The notes below the pieces were generated by a model. That model was not told the DNA's origin. It saw only the letters and a list, made by a program, of their open reading frames with translations, and searched no databases. From contig NC_088314.1 of NCBI RefSeq assembly GCF_910592395.1, positions 15,907,998 to 15,971,997 of the forward strand: a stretch of DNA of 64,000 nucleotides, written 5' to 3'. The first letter of the stretch is position 1, and every line of letters starts with the position of its first letter. The translations under genes were made by a program, and so were the position numbers. Shown here piece after piece: positions 1-10,705 of this stretch. This DNA is from Lineus longissimus. Lineage: Eukaryota > Nemertea > Pilidiophora > Heteronemertea > Lineidae.

Positions 1-1393
1 AAAAATGGGATAGCATAGACGAGCGAGATACCAAGTAAAATTAATGTCAAATGATTAAGCACTGTCCACTGTGTGTAAAACAGGTTACCCCAGATAAATT
101 TTCCGTTGCACAAGCAGTACCAGACACCCCCAAGAATTGATCCCTCGCCCCCAGAGTCAAACTAGGCTTGCTTAGATATTGTAGGTACCAGCTGAAACCA
201 GATTTAAATGATCAAGCACACCATTGGGAATACAGAATTATCAATGGCAGACAAAATGTTTATTGTAGCGACCCTGCCAGACCCCCCAAATAGGCCCTGG
301 GGTACAACTAGGCTAGCCTGGATATTGCAGGTACCAGCTGAAACCAAGTTTAAATGATCAAGCACATCATAGGGAATGCAAAATTATCAACGACAGACAA
401 AATGTCCATTGTTATGACCCTGCCAGACCCCAATAGGCTCTGGGGTACAACTTGGCTAGCCTAGATATTGTAAGTCTGATGTGGTCGTTAGATGTATACA
501 AAACTACAAGTATCTGAGACAAACTAAAACATATATTTATTTCAAACATCTAGCTACATGATGGCAATGATGCAGGCAAGGTGATAAAAAAGACATATTG
601 AGAAGTATGATCTCATCAGTGAGTAAAACTGCTGGGTTGAGATACCACTTGTAACCAATAACACTCTGTGCTTACTACTAAACATTCATCAAAAGTGCTA
701 GAGACAGACATTTTTCGCGTCGCTAAGGGTCCGCCAGACCCCCCAAAAAGGGCCCAAAAAATGGGATAGCATAGACGAGCGAGATACCAAGTAAAATTAA
801 TGTCAAATGATTAAGCACTGTCCACTGTGTGTAAAACAGGTTACCCTAGATAAATTTTCCGTTGCACAAGCAGTACCAGACACCCCCAAGAATTGATCCC
901 TCGCCCCCAGAGTCCAACTAGGCTTGCTTAGATATTGTAGGTACCAGCTGAAACCAGATTTAAATGATCAAGCACACCATTGGGAATACAGAATCATCAA
1001 TGGCAGACAAAATGTTTATTGTAGCGACCCTGCCAGACCCCCCAAATAGGCCCTGGGGTACAACTAGGCTAGCCTGGATATTGCAGGTACCAGCTGAAAC
1101 CAAGTTTAAATGATCAAGCACATCATAGGGAATGCAAAATTATCAACGACAGACAAAATGTCCATTGTTATGACCCTGCCAGACCCCAATAGGCTCTGGG
1201 GTACAACTTGGCTAGCCCAGATATTGTAAGTCTGATGTGGTCGTTAGATGTATACAAAACTACAAGTATCTGAGACAAACTAAAACATATATTTATTTCA
1301 AACATCTAGCTACATGATGGCAATGATGCAGGCAAGGTGATAAAAAAGACATATTGAGAAGTATGATCTCATCAGTGAGTAAAACTGCTGGGT
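1..1393. repeat. 756-bp tandem duplication
   Basis: Positions 1-637 recur at 757-1393 with an offset of exactly 756 and only a few substitutions. The first copy has a further ~120 bp (637-756) missing from the second, which stops where a small TIR element begins at 1390. Each copy contains an inner direct repeat of about 145 bp, starting near 175 and 321 with a third, short start near 464. These inner units share a block beginning GATATTG and a GACCCTGCCAGACCCC block. No gene is visible apart from a short exon-like scrap at 660-730, related to the exon at 2693-2881. Confidence 0.9.
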
Positions 1394-1660
1394 CCGGTTT
1401 CTCAAAACCTCTGTTAGCCCTTACCACAATCGTTTATCCTCCATTTAGCGGTGCTTTTTTCAGTTAAAGGAATTATGGCATTCCAATTAAGATAAGAGAG
1501 GGGTAAAATTGTCATTATTGAACAGACCCTCAAAACCTGTTTTCTGCATCCAAAATTAACCAAGGGTTAATGCCTGATTTGTTACAACAGGTTAGGGCTA
1601 AAACCACTGTTTCGCCCTAACGACTGTTTAACTTAATAGAGGCTTTGAGCAACTGGGCCC
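1390..1660. mobile_element. Small TIR element (MITE), 271 bp
   Basis: Both ends carry imperfect terminal inverted repeats of about 27 bp: the left begins GGGTCCGGTTTCTCAAAAC and the complement of the right begins GGGCCCAGTTGCTCAAAGC. It contains no coding sequence. The second copy of the 756-bp repeat breaks off exactly at its left edge, so it probably marks an insertion or rearrangement. The element at 30135-30297 has related ends (GGGCC..GTTGTTCAAAA). Confidence 0.65.
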
Positions 1661-1986
1661 TGAATGGGTAAGATACATGTAAAAGACAGAGCAAAACAGG
1701 CACGACAGGAAATTAACTATTATGCATTATACTGAGCACTTTAGAACTGTCCACAAATATGAAATTCCCAACAACGCCTTTGACAAATGAAGTGATAATT
1801 GCACAATGAACAACGTGAAAAACTTCGAAGAAATAGTGGCGAACATTATTGCTGGCAGTAGTAGTTCCATAGCATCAAAAAAAGACTAGTCATTTTGACT
1901 GAATATAAAAATAATTACACACACACAAAAATACATAATGGGGAACTTTGTTGCTACATGTAGCAGCAGTAGTTCAATCAACATAA

Positions 1987-2067
1987 CATTATATACTATG
2001 ATAGTCCCTTTAACTGATTGTCATTTCATTATATACCATGATAGTCCCTTTAACTGATTGTCATGTC
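1987..2067. repeat. 40-bp direct duplication
   Basis: Two neighbouring copies of a 40-bp unit around ATAGTCCCTTTAACTGATTG, with period 40 and one or two differences. The surrounding 1661-2122 is AT-rich with no recognisable gene. Confidence 0.8.
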
Positions 2068-2122
2068 ATTGACAATTTATAATTCGAAGGGGCTACCCAA
2101 AAGACAGACAGCAGAGCTGTTC

Positions 2123-2881
2123 TTACATCTCACTTTCGCTGTCTGAGTCATCACTCCATTGTTTTCCAGAATCCGTGTCAATGACAGTATCATCATCATC
2201 CACGTCTTCCGTTTGCCCGTCGGCGTCTTCATCAGTATTCTCAGATTCCTCACTCCTACGATCACCTCCAAAAAGGTTGTCAGGTTCTGCAGGCCCAGGA
2301 TACCAATCAGGTGTATAATATCCATGTTCATCCTTCCATCCGTACTGCAGTGGATCCAAATCATGATCTGGTTGTGGAGAGTCCGCATTACCCCAGACAA
2401 TAGATACATAATGTGCACGGCGAGTCTTATTTGACAGAGCTTTTCCACACGGTGGTAGTAGCGCACAGTCAAGCTTTTACGATAGAGAAGGATACGGATA
2501 TCCTTGGTACCCGGTTATACCGGTTCTGACATAGTCTTAAAGGGGAAAGGCCTCATATAATAGGAGATTCAAAATGGTTCCAGCCACATAACGCGGCGTC
2601 CGACATCCGCCATCCGTCCTAGGGGCTTCAAGGTTTATAGATCTGTGAACTTACTATTGTATTCTCCAATTATTTTCTGAAGAACATCTCACCTGGTTAA
2701 TTTTTCCTGTCATTTGAACCAGTTTGTTGTGCCTTGCTCGATTCACTTCCTCCACGTCCTTCATTCCATACAGGGAGCACACATACTCCTCCGCTTTCTT
2801 TTGGCTTGGTTCTTCTCTGGCTCTTAGCGACGCGAAAATGTCTGTCTTTAGCACTTTTGATGTATGTTTAGTAGTAAGCAC
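2123..2881 (-). pseudogene. Two 3'-terminal exons of a multicopy transposon-like gene
   Basis: Two exons on the minus strand. The upstream one ends at 2693 after a phase-0 codon and is followed by a GTGAGA donor. It encodes an EEYVCSLYG block and ends K-I-N-Q. The last exon starts at 2473 after a pyrimidine-rich acceptor (..CTATCGTAAAAG), also in phase 0. It encodes LLPPCGKAL, a RRAHYVSIVWGNAD block and an LDPLQYGW..YTPDWYPGPA block, then a very acidic, serine-rich tail to a stop at 2123. From memory, this order (FVC.LYG, then LPPC, RRA.YV..W, GW) is typical of a protein family present in many copies in marine invertebrate genomes; I cannot name the family. The 5' exons are not visible, and upstream sequence is a rearranged repeat, so this is probably a fragment. 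Confidence 0.6.
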
Positions 2882-2912
2882 AGAGTGTTATTGGTTACAA
2901 GTGGTATCTCAG
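2818..2912 (-). repeat. Inverted partial copy of the window-start repeat
   Basis: The reverse complement of this stretch matches 637-730 over about 95 bp (shared block CTTACTACTAAACAT and GACAGACATTTT). It overlaps the upstream exon of the fragment at 2123-2881, so the repeat unit at the window start carries a scrap of the same gene. Confidence 0.8.
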
Positions 2913-3131
2913 TCAACTATCTTGGGACCACTTTTAGGTCCTTTTGGGGGGTCCCCAGACCCACATGTACCCGGCAGACTGCCACATCTATTTATCTCAG
3001 ATGACCCTTTACCCACTCCCACACTCACACATTGGCACCTAGTTCAACTAACCCTGCGGCAACATGACGTATATGTTTACGTCAGTTGTGCAAGGACACG
3101 TCTCCACTCTCTGCAGTCTTGGGCAGCTGTG

Positions 3132-3351
3132 TGCTTGGTTTTCCACCCGCGTGGCCTCGAAATCAGAAGACGAAACAGTGGGTTCGTATAATCGGTGGGT
3201 TTTAATCACTTATAGAATAATACACACAGCATGTTACTTGGTCTCACTTCCGCTTCTCCAACCTCTTCCCCGGTCTCACTCCACAGTCGGCATATGCCAG
3301 GTCTCACTTGCCTGTTAGGGTGCAATCCCCCCCCCCCCGGGGTATCATACA
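3132..3351 (-). repeat. 3' LTR
   Basis: 220 bp, beginning TG and ending CA on the minus strand. It differs from the 5' LTR by only a few substitutions and one base in a C/G homopolymer (12 against 13), which suggests a fairly recent insertion. It is flanked outside by CTGTG. Confidence 0.93.
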
Positions 3352-3366
3352 TCACCCCCTTCTTTA
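3352..3366 (-). other. Polypurine tract of the LTR element
   Basis: On the minus strand a run AAAGAAGGGGGTGA lies directly against the TG of the 3' LTR. This is the expected place for the plus-strand primer and fixes the element's orientation as minus. Confidence 0.8.
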
Positions 3367-3427
3367 GCGTATAAGGCTCCTGTCAAATGCAAATGAATTA
3401 ACAACATGGGTTACTCTAAATATCAGC

Positions 3428-3727
3428 AGCGATTAGCATCAATCCAGTCAACCTACGGTTATAAATGCAAAAATACAAAAATACAAAAATGCAACAAATA
3501 TCCTAAATGAATGTTCTGAATGATTTCAAGTTCACGCGCAGCAACCGGCATCAATCCAGTTAACCACTAAATATCATGCCCACACTTGATATTTCATGGC
3601 GACTGGCAACAATCCAGCCAACCACTAGAGTCCGTAGTGGAACATGCATAGCGACTAGCAACAGTCTAGACAACCATGGTAATAGGAAACCCCAGACACG
3701 GCGACAAGCAACAATCTAGTCAGTCAC
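3428..3727 (+). repeat. Five degenerate ~26-bp repeats in the 3' untranslated part of the LTR element
   Basis: Copies near 3428, 3541, 3599, 3651 and 3701 resemble GCGACTGGCAACAATCCAG followed by TCAACCA. Spacing is irregular (113, 58, 52 and 50 bp). They lie between the nested DIRS element and the 3' LTR, in sequence without a reading frame (3367-3967). Confidence 0.7.
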
Positions 3728-3967
3728 TGGACGTTCCCAGTGTCGAAAGGACAAATATAAGGAATTTACAGAGTGATGGACATTCAAAACGGCATGCCAT
3801 ATACATGTTACACAACAATAGCACAAGGAGTAAGTCCATAGGACGGGTAATGTGGCCCTACTTACAATAACTGATTCATACATGTGGCCAGACTATACTA
3901 TTCCACTAAGGAAAACTCTTCATCTACTATACCTTTAAGTACTAGTACCTACCATAAAGTAACAAAC

Positions 3968-4180
3968 TGCCCATTTCCTTACAAGAAATGGCCATTTTGT
4001 TAGTTCATACTTACCTATGGAACACTTTTGCATGTTACTCCATTTGGGCTCAAACACACGAGTATCCCTTTAATTTTCTAAAGGGAGAACTGAGTTAACA
4101 GCCCGGCCGCCAGGCGGCGCCCAGACCGATCCCGCGAGATCGCGCCGATCTCATGCCGCCATATCCAGTCTTACTCTTGA
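3968..4180. repeat. DIRS left inverted terminal repeat (3' end of the element)
   Basis: The sequence from CTTACCTATGG through GATCGCGCCGATCTCATGCC matches the reverse complement of 10100-10287, with scattered differences. The outermost ~58 bp (3968-4025) is also complementary to 4227-4284. Confidence 0.9.
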
Positions 4181-4226
4181 GCGTTAATAAAGAGTATGTC
4201 CCGTTTGTGGGGACGGCGGAAGGGCC

Positions 4227-4324
4227 GTGTTCCATAGGTAAGTATGAACTAACAAAATGGCCATTTCTTGTAAGGAAATGGGCATTTTGTGTCATTCAAA
4301 CTTACCTATGGAACACTTTTGCAT
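4227..4324. repeat. DIRS internal complementary region
   Basis: 4227-4284 is the reverse complement of the left terminus (3968-4025). 4281-4324 is the reverse complement of the right terminus (10244-10287). The two halves meet at GGGCATTTTG, which is what a circular junction of the two element ends would look like. This region is thought to template completion of the DNA circle. Confidence 0.88.
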
Positions 4325-4755
4325 CGAATCCCAGCAGCTTATTGGAGGTGGGAAACGAGGACTTACCTAAGGCTGAGCTGTTGTTCCATCAAGGAGGCAC
4401 CACCGGCATATTAGCTAAGGAGGACCGCCAGGGGAAATAAATGGGGAGAACCGGGGGACCGATATTTTGATCTCGGTATTACAATCGTATTTATAGAGAG
4501 TAATAGACCCATTCTCCGGAAAGCGCTAGAATTGCGTAATAAAACCATCTTCTTTCCCGCAACAGAGCTTAGAGCAAGTAAGGCATGTTCAAGGGTGTAG
4601 AATGAGTTATTGCTAAACAACAATAAGAAATTGCGTCCTATCTAGTCTACTAGGGGTTGCCTGGATTGTTGAAGATAGGGCATATCAAAAATGGCGCAAG
4701 ATGCGCGTTTTGACTCTTCAATCGGGCTCCCCCCCCTCTTTTGATCTAGCCAGGA

Positions 4756-5807
4756 TCAAACAACATGCCCCGCAGACACAATCGGGCCAATTATGTGCAT
4801 GCCATCTACGAGGGAAGAAACGTCTCGTAGGTAGAAACGAGAGAATGTGGAGTGATTACTCCAACATGCAGCGGAAACGACTTCTTGAAGAGCAACTCCT
4901 CGGTAGTTAGCCCAGGAGGTGGCTAGTGCTCTAACTTCGTGCGCTGAGATGTTAGCTAGCGCACGAAGATCAGAGGAAGTCTTCAAGGTGTTGTAGGAAA
5001 GACGAATAGTCTCCACAATCCACCTTGAAATAGTGGCGGCCGCTATCTCTCGTCTATTTCCCTCCTTACAGGACAAAAACAAATGCTCTCTCCCCTGGCG
5101 GATACCGGGAGGTTTTGTCCTATTTATGTAGAACTTTAGGGCCCTGACGGGACATAAAGTTCTGTCAGGAAGATCATAAGATATCGTTCCTGACAGAGAG
5201 GGAATAGTAACCGGGGACCGAGAGGCGGCCGGTCCCTGGTTCTTCGCCAGAAAGCCTGGTATGAAAGCCAGGATAACCTCCCCTCCCTCTCTAAAAGCCA
5301 GCTTCTTAAAAGAAAGTGCATGGAGCTCTGATCTCCGTTGGGCGGTAGCAAGGCTACTAGAAAGACCGTTTTGAGTGTCAGATATTTCATGGATGAAATA
5401 GACATAGGTTCAAAAGGATGCCTCATGAGCACCTTAAGGACAACAGAAAGATCCCATTTAGGGGTGTTGTGAACCGGTCTAGGACGCTTTAATATCATTC
5501 CTCTGAAAAAAGGGGTTATTTGGTCCTCCCAACGAAGATCCCAGGTGCTTAAAACACGGAGGGTAGAAGCGATGGCGGACTTGTACCCTTTTATAGCCGT
5601 GACAGATAGTTGTCTTTCCATGAATAATTCAATAAAGAAATCAACTAATCTGTATATAGAGGGAGAGATCGGATTAACTCCGTTCTCCCTGCACCAGGAA
5701 GTGAAGGTAGACCACTTTCCTTGATACACATCAAGGGTTGACCCCCTTTGAGGTGCGGACATGCGTTTGACAGCGATGTCCGAAAAGCCTCTCTGGTGGA
5801 GATGCAA
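4756..5807 (-). pseudogene. DIRS tyrosine recombinase (integrase), frameshifted
   Basis: Catalyses strand exchange at insertion, in place of a DDE integrase. The N-terminal part (5807 to about 5350) has a SAM-like core-binding region (STLDVYQGKWSTF..W) followed by PKWDLSVVLKVLM. A one-base deletion near 5347, in the segment that should carry the first catalytic Arg (a QRRSELHAL-like block), shifts the frame. The C-terminal part encodes H-E-V-R at about 4941-4930 (the HxxR motif) and a Tyr near 4833 in FYLRD. The fold and motif order match DIRS recombinases; the frameshift makes this copy inactive. Confidence 0.85.
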
Positions 5808-6909
5808 CTGGATAAGTTCCAGGTGTGAAACTTGAAAAATCCACGGTTATGGTGGTAGCATCTCCCCAGGGGGTGCCACAGGAGGTGCTTCCAAGTAGGA
5901 AGACTCCTGGGGTGGTCTATCAGGAGCTTCAGCAAGGCTGGGAACCAGGCCTGATTTGGCCAGCAAGGTGCGATGAGAGTTATTCTCACCGGGTGGCTGG
6001 TCAAGATCTTGTTCAGGACTGGTTGGATGAGAGGGAGGGGTGGAAACGCACATGCGTTCAGCCCGACCCAAGAGGCTGTAAGGCTGTCGACTTCCAGGGC
6101 CTCTTCGTCCGGAAGTGGAGAGTAATAGATGGGAAGGTGATTGTTCAGCCTGGTGGCGAACAGATCTACCTTCGGAGATTGCCAAAGGCGACAAAGGTCG
6201 TCTACAATCTCCTGATGGAGTGTCCACTCTGTCTGGACTAGTTTGTCCTGACGGGACAGGGCGTCGGCAAGGATGTTGCGTTTGCCCGGTATGTGTCTGG
6301 CACATATCGATACTCCAAGGTCGGCACAAAGATTGTAAAGCTCCCAAATTAGCTGGCAAAGAATGCCGGACTTTGTGCCTCCCTGTCTCCTGACATATGC
6401 TACTACTGTAGAATTGTCGGAGAACAGGGTTACTCTCCGATTCTTCAGGTGAAGGGAAATAGCCCTCACGGCAAGAAGGACAGCCTTCATTTCCAATATA
6501 ATTATTGAAAGAATCCTCCCTCCTCCCTTGTCCATAGACCCCTTATGGACATGTCCCCGTTGTTCTGATGTGCTCCCCACCCTAGTAGAGAAGCATATGT
6601 GAACAGGGACACTTCTGGGGGCGGTGGAGCAAGATCTACACCGCTTTGGAGATGAGTCTCCGACTCCCAGAAGTTCCAGACGTTCTTGAGTAGGTATTGA
6701 GGTATCAATACCAACTTGTCTAATGGGTCCCTGTGGGGTTTCCATAGAGACATTAGAAACATCTGGATGGGACGCATATATAGATGGCCAAGAGGGATTT
6801 GGTCTGCTGCCGAATTCAGAAGTCGCAAAAGGCTCAAGCATCGCCTTGCGGGAGCTTGAGTCCTTCCTCTGAATTCTGCGACGAGATGAATAATTTTCTT
6901 TATCCTGTC

Positions 6910-6942
<33 letters not shown>

Positions 6943-7514
6943 CATTTTCCCTATGGCCGTAAGGAACCGAACTCCAACGTAAACGAAGTCTTGGGATGGT
7001 GTGAATTCTGACTTTGTTTCGTTGATAATCCAACCTTCGGAAACTACTTTTTGCTTTAGAACCTGAAGTTGTTGCAGTAGTAGTTCCCGCGATTTGCAAC
7101 GGAGTAGCCAATCGTCTAGGTAGTGATGGAGCTTGAACCCCATCACGTGAAAGGGAGCGACGAAGGCTGTGACTATCATTGTAAAAATTAGGGGTGCCGA
7201 TGCCAGACCGAACGGCAGGGCCCTACATTGATACGTCTTTCCTTCGTAATGGAATCGAAGGAAGTGTTGATAGTCTGGATGGATCGGTACATGCTTGCTT
7301 CTCCAGTAATGTCGCGACCTCTGCTTGGAGGGCAGAGGCCTTGACTGGGTCCTTCGGTGGCTGAACTGGGGTTGGATATATGGTAGTCGGGGGGGGGGGG
7401 GGGGGGGTACGGTTGAAATCTAGCTTCACTCCGTACCTCAACATGTTTGGGACTGGGGACCCCTTGGGGCACCAATCGTCCCAAACGTCTGCAAATTTTG
7501 GAGACGGCCCCCAA
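5645..7514 (-). pseudogene. DIRS reverse transcriptase-RNase H, deleted and frameshifted
   Basis: The start of the frame carries an RYGVKLDF block and ALQAEVATLLEKQA, typical of DIRS RT. It then jumps to a HPDYQHFLRF-like block, CRALPFGLASAP and the catalytic Y-L-D-D (about 7122-7111). The segment that should hold the first catalytic Asp and the fingers (roughly 70-90 residues in the family) is missing near 7290. RNase H follows (ASLLGWGAH, then LEMKAVLLAVRA, then FSDNSTVVAYV), interrupted by a frameshift near 6530. A VDLFATRLNNHLP block typical of DIRS lies downstream. Two G homopolymers (6912-6939 and 7389-7407) read as polyproline inside the frame. Confidence 0.85.
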
Positions 7515-7564
7515 CTACCGAAGTCGGCTCCTTTTTGCGTCCGGGAGGAGAAAGGAGGGGGGAG

Positions 7565-9743
7565 TCACTTCTTCCGGCCTGCACCCCTTGGACGAAAGGA
7601 GTGCCTAGTCGGACCGGATCCACCCTGGTTAGAGGAAGTATTTTTCCTCTTTCCAGTCCGGCGACCCTCCGCTTCCCGTCGGAAGGATCCAGCAGGAGCA
7701 GGCTGACTAGGCGGGGTAGGCCTAGGCAGGACCTGCCTGGCGTACGGGATTGAACCCGATGCCTGCTGGGGCCTCTCTATCTTTCTAGCGTTAGGTATAG
7801 AGGTCTTGGCCCTCTGTTTCGCAGTGGGGGCATATAATTTGTCCCAATCTTTCTGTACTTGAGCCGCCTCTTTTACAGAATCTGCGAACAGGAAAGAACC
7901 GTCCATAGGAGCGGTTCTTAAGGCCCCTTCCAGCTGGAGGGATCTGATGACATTGAGAGAGCCCAGTGCGGCGTCTCTACGGAGTAGGACGCTATTTGCT
8001 GCGGTCTTGGCGGACAGAGCAATAGCGTTCCTAATCGAATGTGACAAGGATGTCACAAGCGATTTTGTGTCATCAGATAGTGACTCATTATCCTTTAGGG
8101 ATCTGGCTAGGGCCAGGTTAGTGTGCTCTGCGAAGGAGAGCACCACTAACGTGTTTTTGGCCAGACCCTCTTGTGCTCTAAGTTCCCGGTAAGCCGAGGA
8201 GGAGGTCACCCTAGGCACAAGTTGGTCCAGCTGTACATCGTCCTTTAATATGGAAGTCGATGCTGCAGCTGGACAGCCGGCCGAGCTGACTCGATAATAG
8301 TCAGCGCGGTACTGCCTAACGGGAGGAAGTTGTGCCGTGAACAACTTCCCCGGTTTACACCAAGCTTCCGGTCCGGCTGCCGGAAGGACAGGGATGGAAG
8401 TACGTTGGTGGGCGCCTTGGGAGTCTCTGATTGTATGCTCCAAAAGTTCAGAGACTGCTACCACCGACGGGGAGGGAGGAAGGAATTCAAGGGCCTGAGT
8501 GGAGCCCTGAGAGACCTGTGGATTGGGTCCACTTCCTGTCCCCAAAGTGAAAAGGTCGGTGTTGATAAGGCTGGCAGTTCCGGCGGGGTAGGGCACAGAT
8601 CCTGCGGGAGGTACGCTCTGATCAAGGATCTGAGTGTCCTCATATCCGACAAGATACTGGCCTCCTCTGGTGACAGCTCCTCCTGATTGGGGGAGCGGTA
8701 GCCTGGCTGAGAACTCTCGTTCTCAGAAAATTCCTCTAAAATAGAGGAGTCGGATGGTGGGTATCCGATGGGACCAGGCGCACCAGAGGAAACGGAACCC
8801 TGCTCCAGATGGCTGAGTCTATCAGTAAGACCTGCTACCATCTGGATGAGCTGGGACAGTTGCTGTCCCGACTCGGGTTCCGGACCCGACTTGCGGCTTC
8901 TCTCAACGACAGGCGGTTGAGGAGAGGGTGAGCGCATAAGCGAACCCTCGAAGCCGTATGTACGGGCGAATGGGTCTTCCGGAAGCGGAAGTTTCCCATA
9001 TTCTGAACCAGAGTTCAGATGTCCCCTCTGCGTAGCTCGTTCCATAGGAACAACGCCTCTGCTACGAGGAGGGGGTGGCACTTCCGGTTGGCTCCACCTA
9101 AGAGGTTGGCCAACGTAGGGACGTGCCTGCATTTCCATCAGGACGAAGTCCGAAACCGGAAATGCCCGTAACTCCTTCGCCGGTATGGAGCTACCGGTTG
9201 CCCTTTTAAGAGGAGGTACAGAGGGCGGAAACGCTGTTACCGAAGACGCATGGCGTTTCGGAGGTGGCGTTATAAAGTCGGTCCCTACTCTACTGTGTCC
9301 GTGAGGACTGGGGTTAAAACCCCCAGTAGAGTCTTCGGTTACTGATAAACGGGAACCCACGTCAGCAACCAGAACTGCGATCGGCAGACCGGAAGCAGGG
9401 TGCTCCCTCGTACAAAGGGCTTGTACTCGGGGGAGCGGACGACAGAGGAACCGGAAGGTTCCCTGAGGTCCGGGGTATATTAAATCCTTGGAGACTTACT
9501 GGATGTAAGTCTCCCTTGGGACCATAGACATTGATAATGTCTGATCCCGCATCCTTCGCAGCCGCGGCCGGAACCGGAACTCGGCTGACGGAAGGGGTGG
9601 TGGCGGAAGGTCTGGTAGACGTCCGGGTTATTTGCCCGGAAACGGAACCGGAAGAGGGTTTAGGTGTCTTCGCGGCCCGTTTCCCGCCACTAGACGAAGT
9701 CCTTTGTGGTGAGACAAAGGACGCCGTCAGAGGGGTACGCCAT
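7565..9743 (-). pseudogene. DIRS Gag-like protein, frameshifted
   Basis: Two overlapping frames (9360-8458 and 8596-7565) together form the usual DIRS first reading frame. They are rich in Pro, Ser and Glu, with an EELSPEEASILSDMRTLRSL block and a basic tail. The proper frame switches within 8458-8596. The N terminus can be followed in another frame to an ATG at 9743, across a further shift just before 9360. It presumably coats the RNA intermediate, but there is no recognisable zinc knuckle. Sequence 9744-10099 is untranslated leader. Confidence 0.7.
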
Positions 9744-10099
9744 TAAAAACACTGGGAACCCCAAGTAGGCCAGAAAGGACGCAATTATTAATGGAAAGGA
9801 AAACATGCCTACTTGAATTAATCACTATTGCAATGGATCTGAGTCTTGTTCATTACAATAGAGAAGAGAATAGCCTACGTAAATCTACCCTACCAAGATC
9901 AAAATAATGGAGCCGGGTCGACTAAGCTAGCTAAGAAAGGTCTATAATTAAATAGACTGGACAATACTAATGCCAAGATTAGTTTGGCGGTCTACTCCGT
10001 AGGTGAATGAACCCAAAAATCGTCTAGACTTGGCTGGTTGAATTTGGTTTTAAATCGAATTCACGGCAGCTTTGAAAAAACGATGTGCTTCGTAGAAGC

Positions 10100-10287
10100 A
10101 CAAGAGTAAAGACTGAAAATGGCGGCATGAGATCGGCGCGATCTCGCGGGATCGGTCAGGGCGCCGCCTGGTGGCCGAGCTGTTAACTCAGTTCTCCCTT
10201 TGAAATTAAAGGGATACTCTTGTGTTTGAGCCCAAATGGAGTAACATGCAAAAGTGTTCCATAGGTAAGTTTGAATGACACAAAATG
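10100..10287. repeat. DIRS right inverted terminal repeat (5' end of the element)
   Basis: Reverse complement of 3968-4180. The outer end stops at about 10287 (..GACACAAAATG), judged from where complementarity to the internal region at 4281 stops. Confidence 0.88.
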
Positions 10288-10705
10288 ACAATGGTGAGTG
10301 TTACCCTCTCTAGTGAGCAGGAGTTCCAAAACAGATTCACTGTTAACACTATACACTAACTCAAATTTCCAAACTTGTTCCTCATCAGGAACATTATTGA
10401 ACACACAGTGTATGGAACTAATTATGCAAGCAACATGCAAGTACCCGAGTTCATCCTGTTGCAATAATCACACATATATTCACAAGTATTGGCCAATAAC
10501 ATACCAAAGAAGCACACACACATTCACACTTTATGCAACAGACTACATTCACAGGGTCACAAGCAGACGCGAAGCAGAAGTTGGTAAAACTCACATCATT
10601 TAATCAGGCAACTTCCGTAGGCAACTCTCATCCATACACGGTTTAATTCTGACACCAAACATGTCGACCAATGGTGTCATTACAAGAGCATATATCTCTA
10701 AATTC

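Larger units (their letters stand above)
3968..10287 (-). mobile_element. DIRS-type tyrosine-recombinase retrotransposon (6.3 kb), defective
   Basis: Coding order on the minus strand is Gag-like frames, RT-RNase H, then tyrosine recombinase, between inverted terminal repeats. An internal complementary region (4227-4324) matches the outer ends of both terminal repeats, the hallmark of DIRS elements. There is no target-site duplication, as expected for recombinase-mediated insertion. The copy has several frameshifts and a deletion in RT, so it cannot be autonomous. It sits in the 3' untranslated part of the LTR element. Confidence 0.9.

Noticed and set aside
3428-3727. Regularly repeated 26-bp units, considered as CRISPR
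   Set aside because: Units are diverged, irregularly spaced and in an animal retrotransposon. The 54-bp satellite at 50857 was rejected as CRISPR for the same reasons (no unique spacers).
10660-10700. GACACCA..TGGTGTC palindrome near the pol end, considered as the start of a 3' LTR
   Set aside because: No second copy exists upstream of gag, while true LTRs with target duplication lie at 3132 and 17692.
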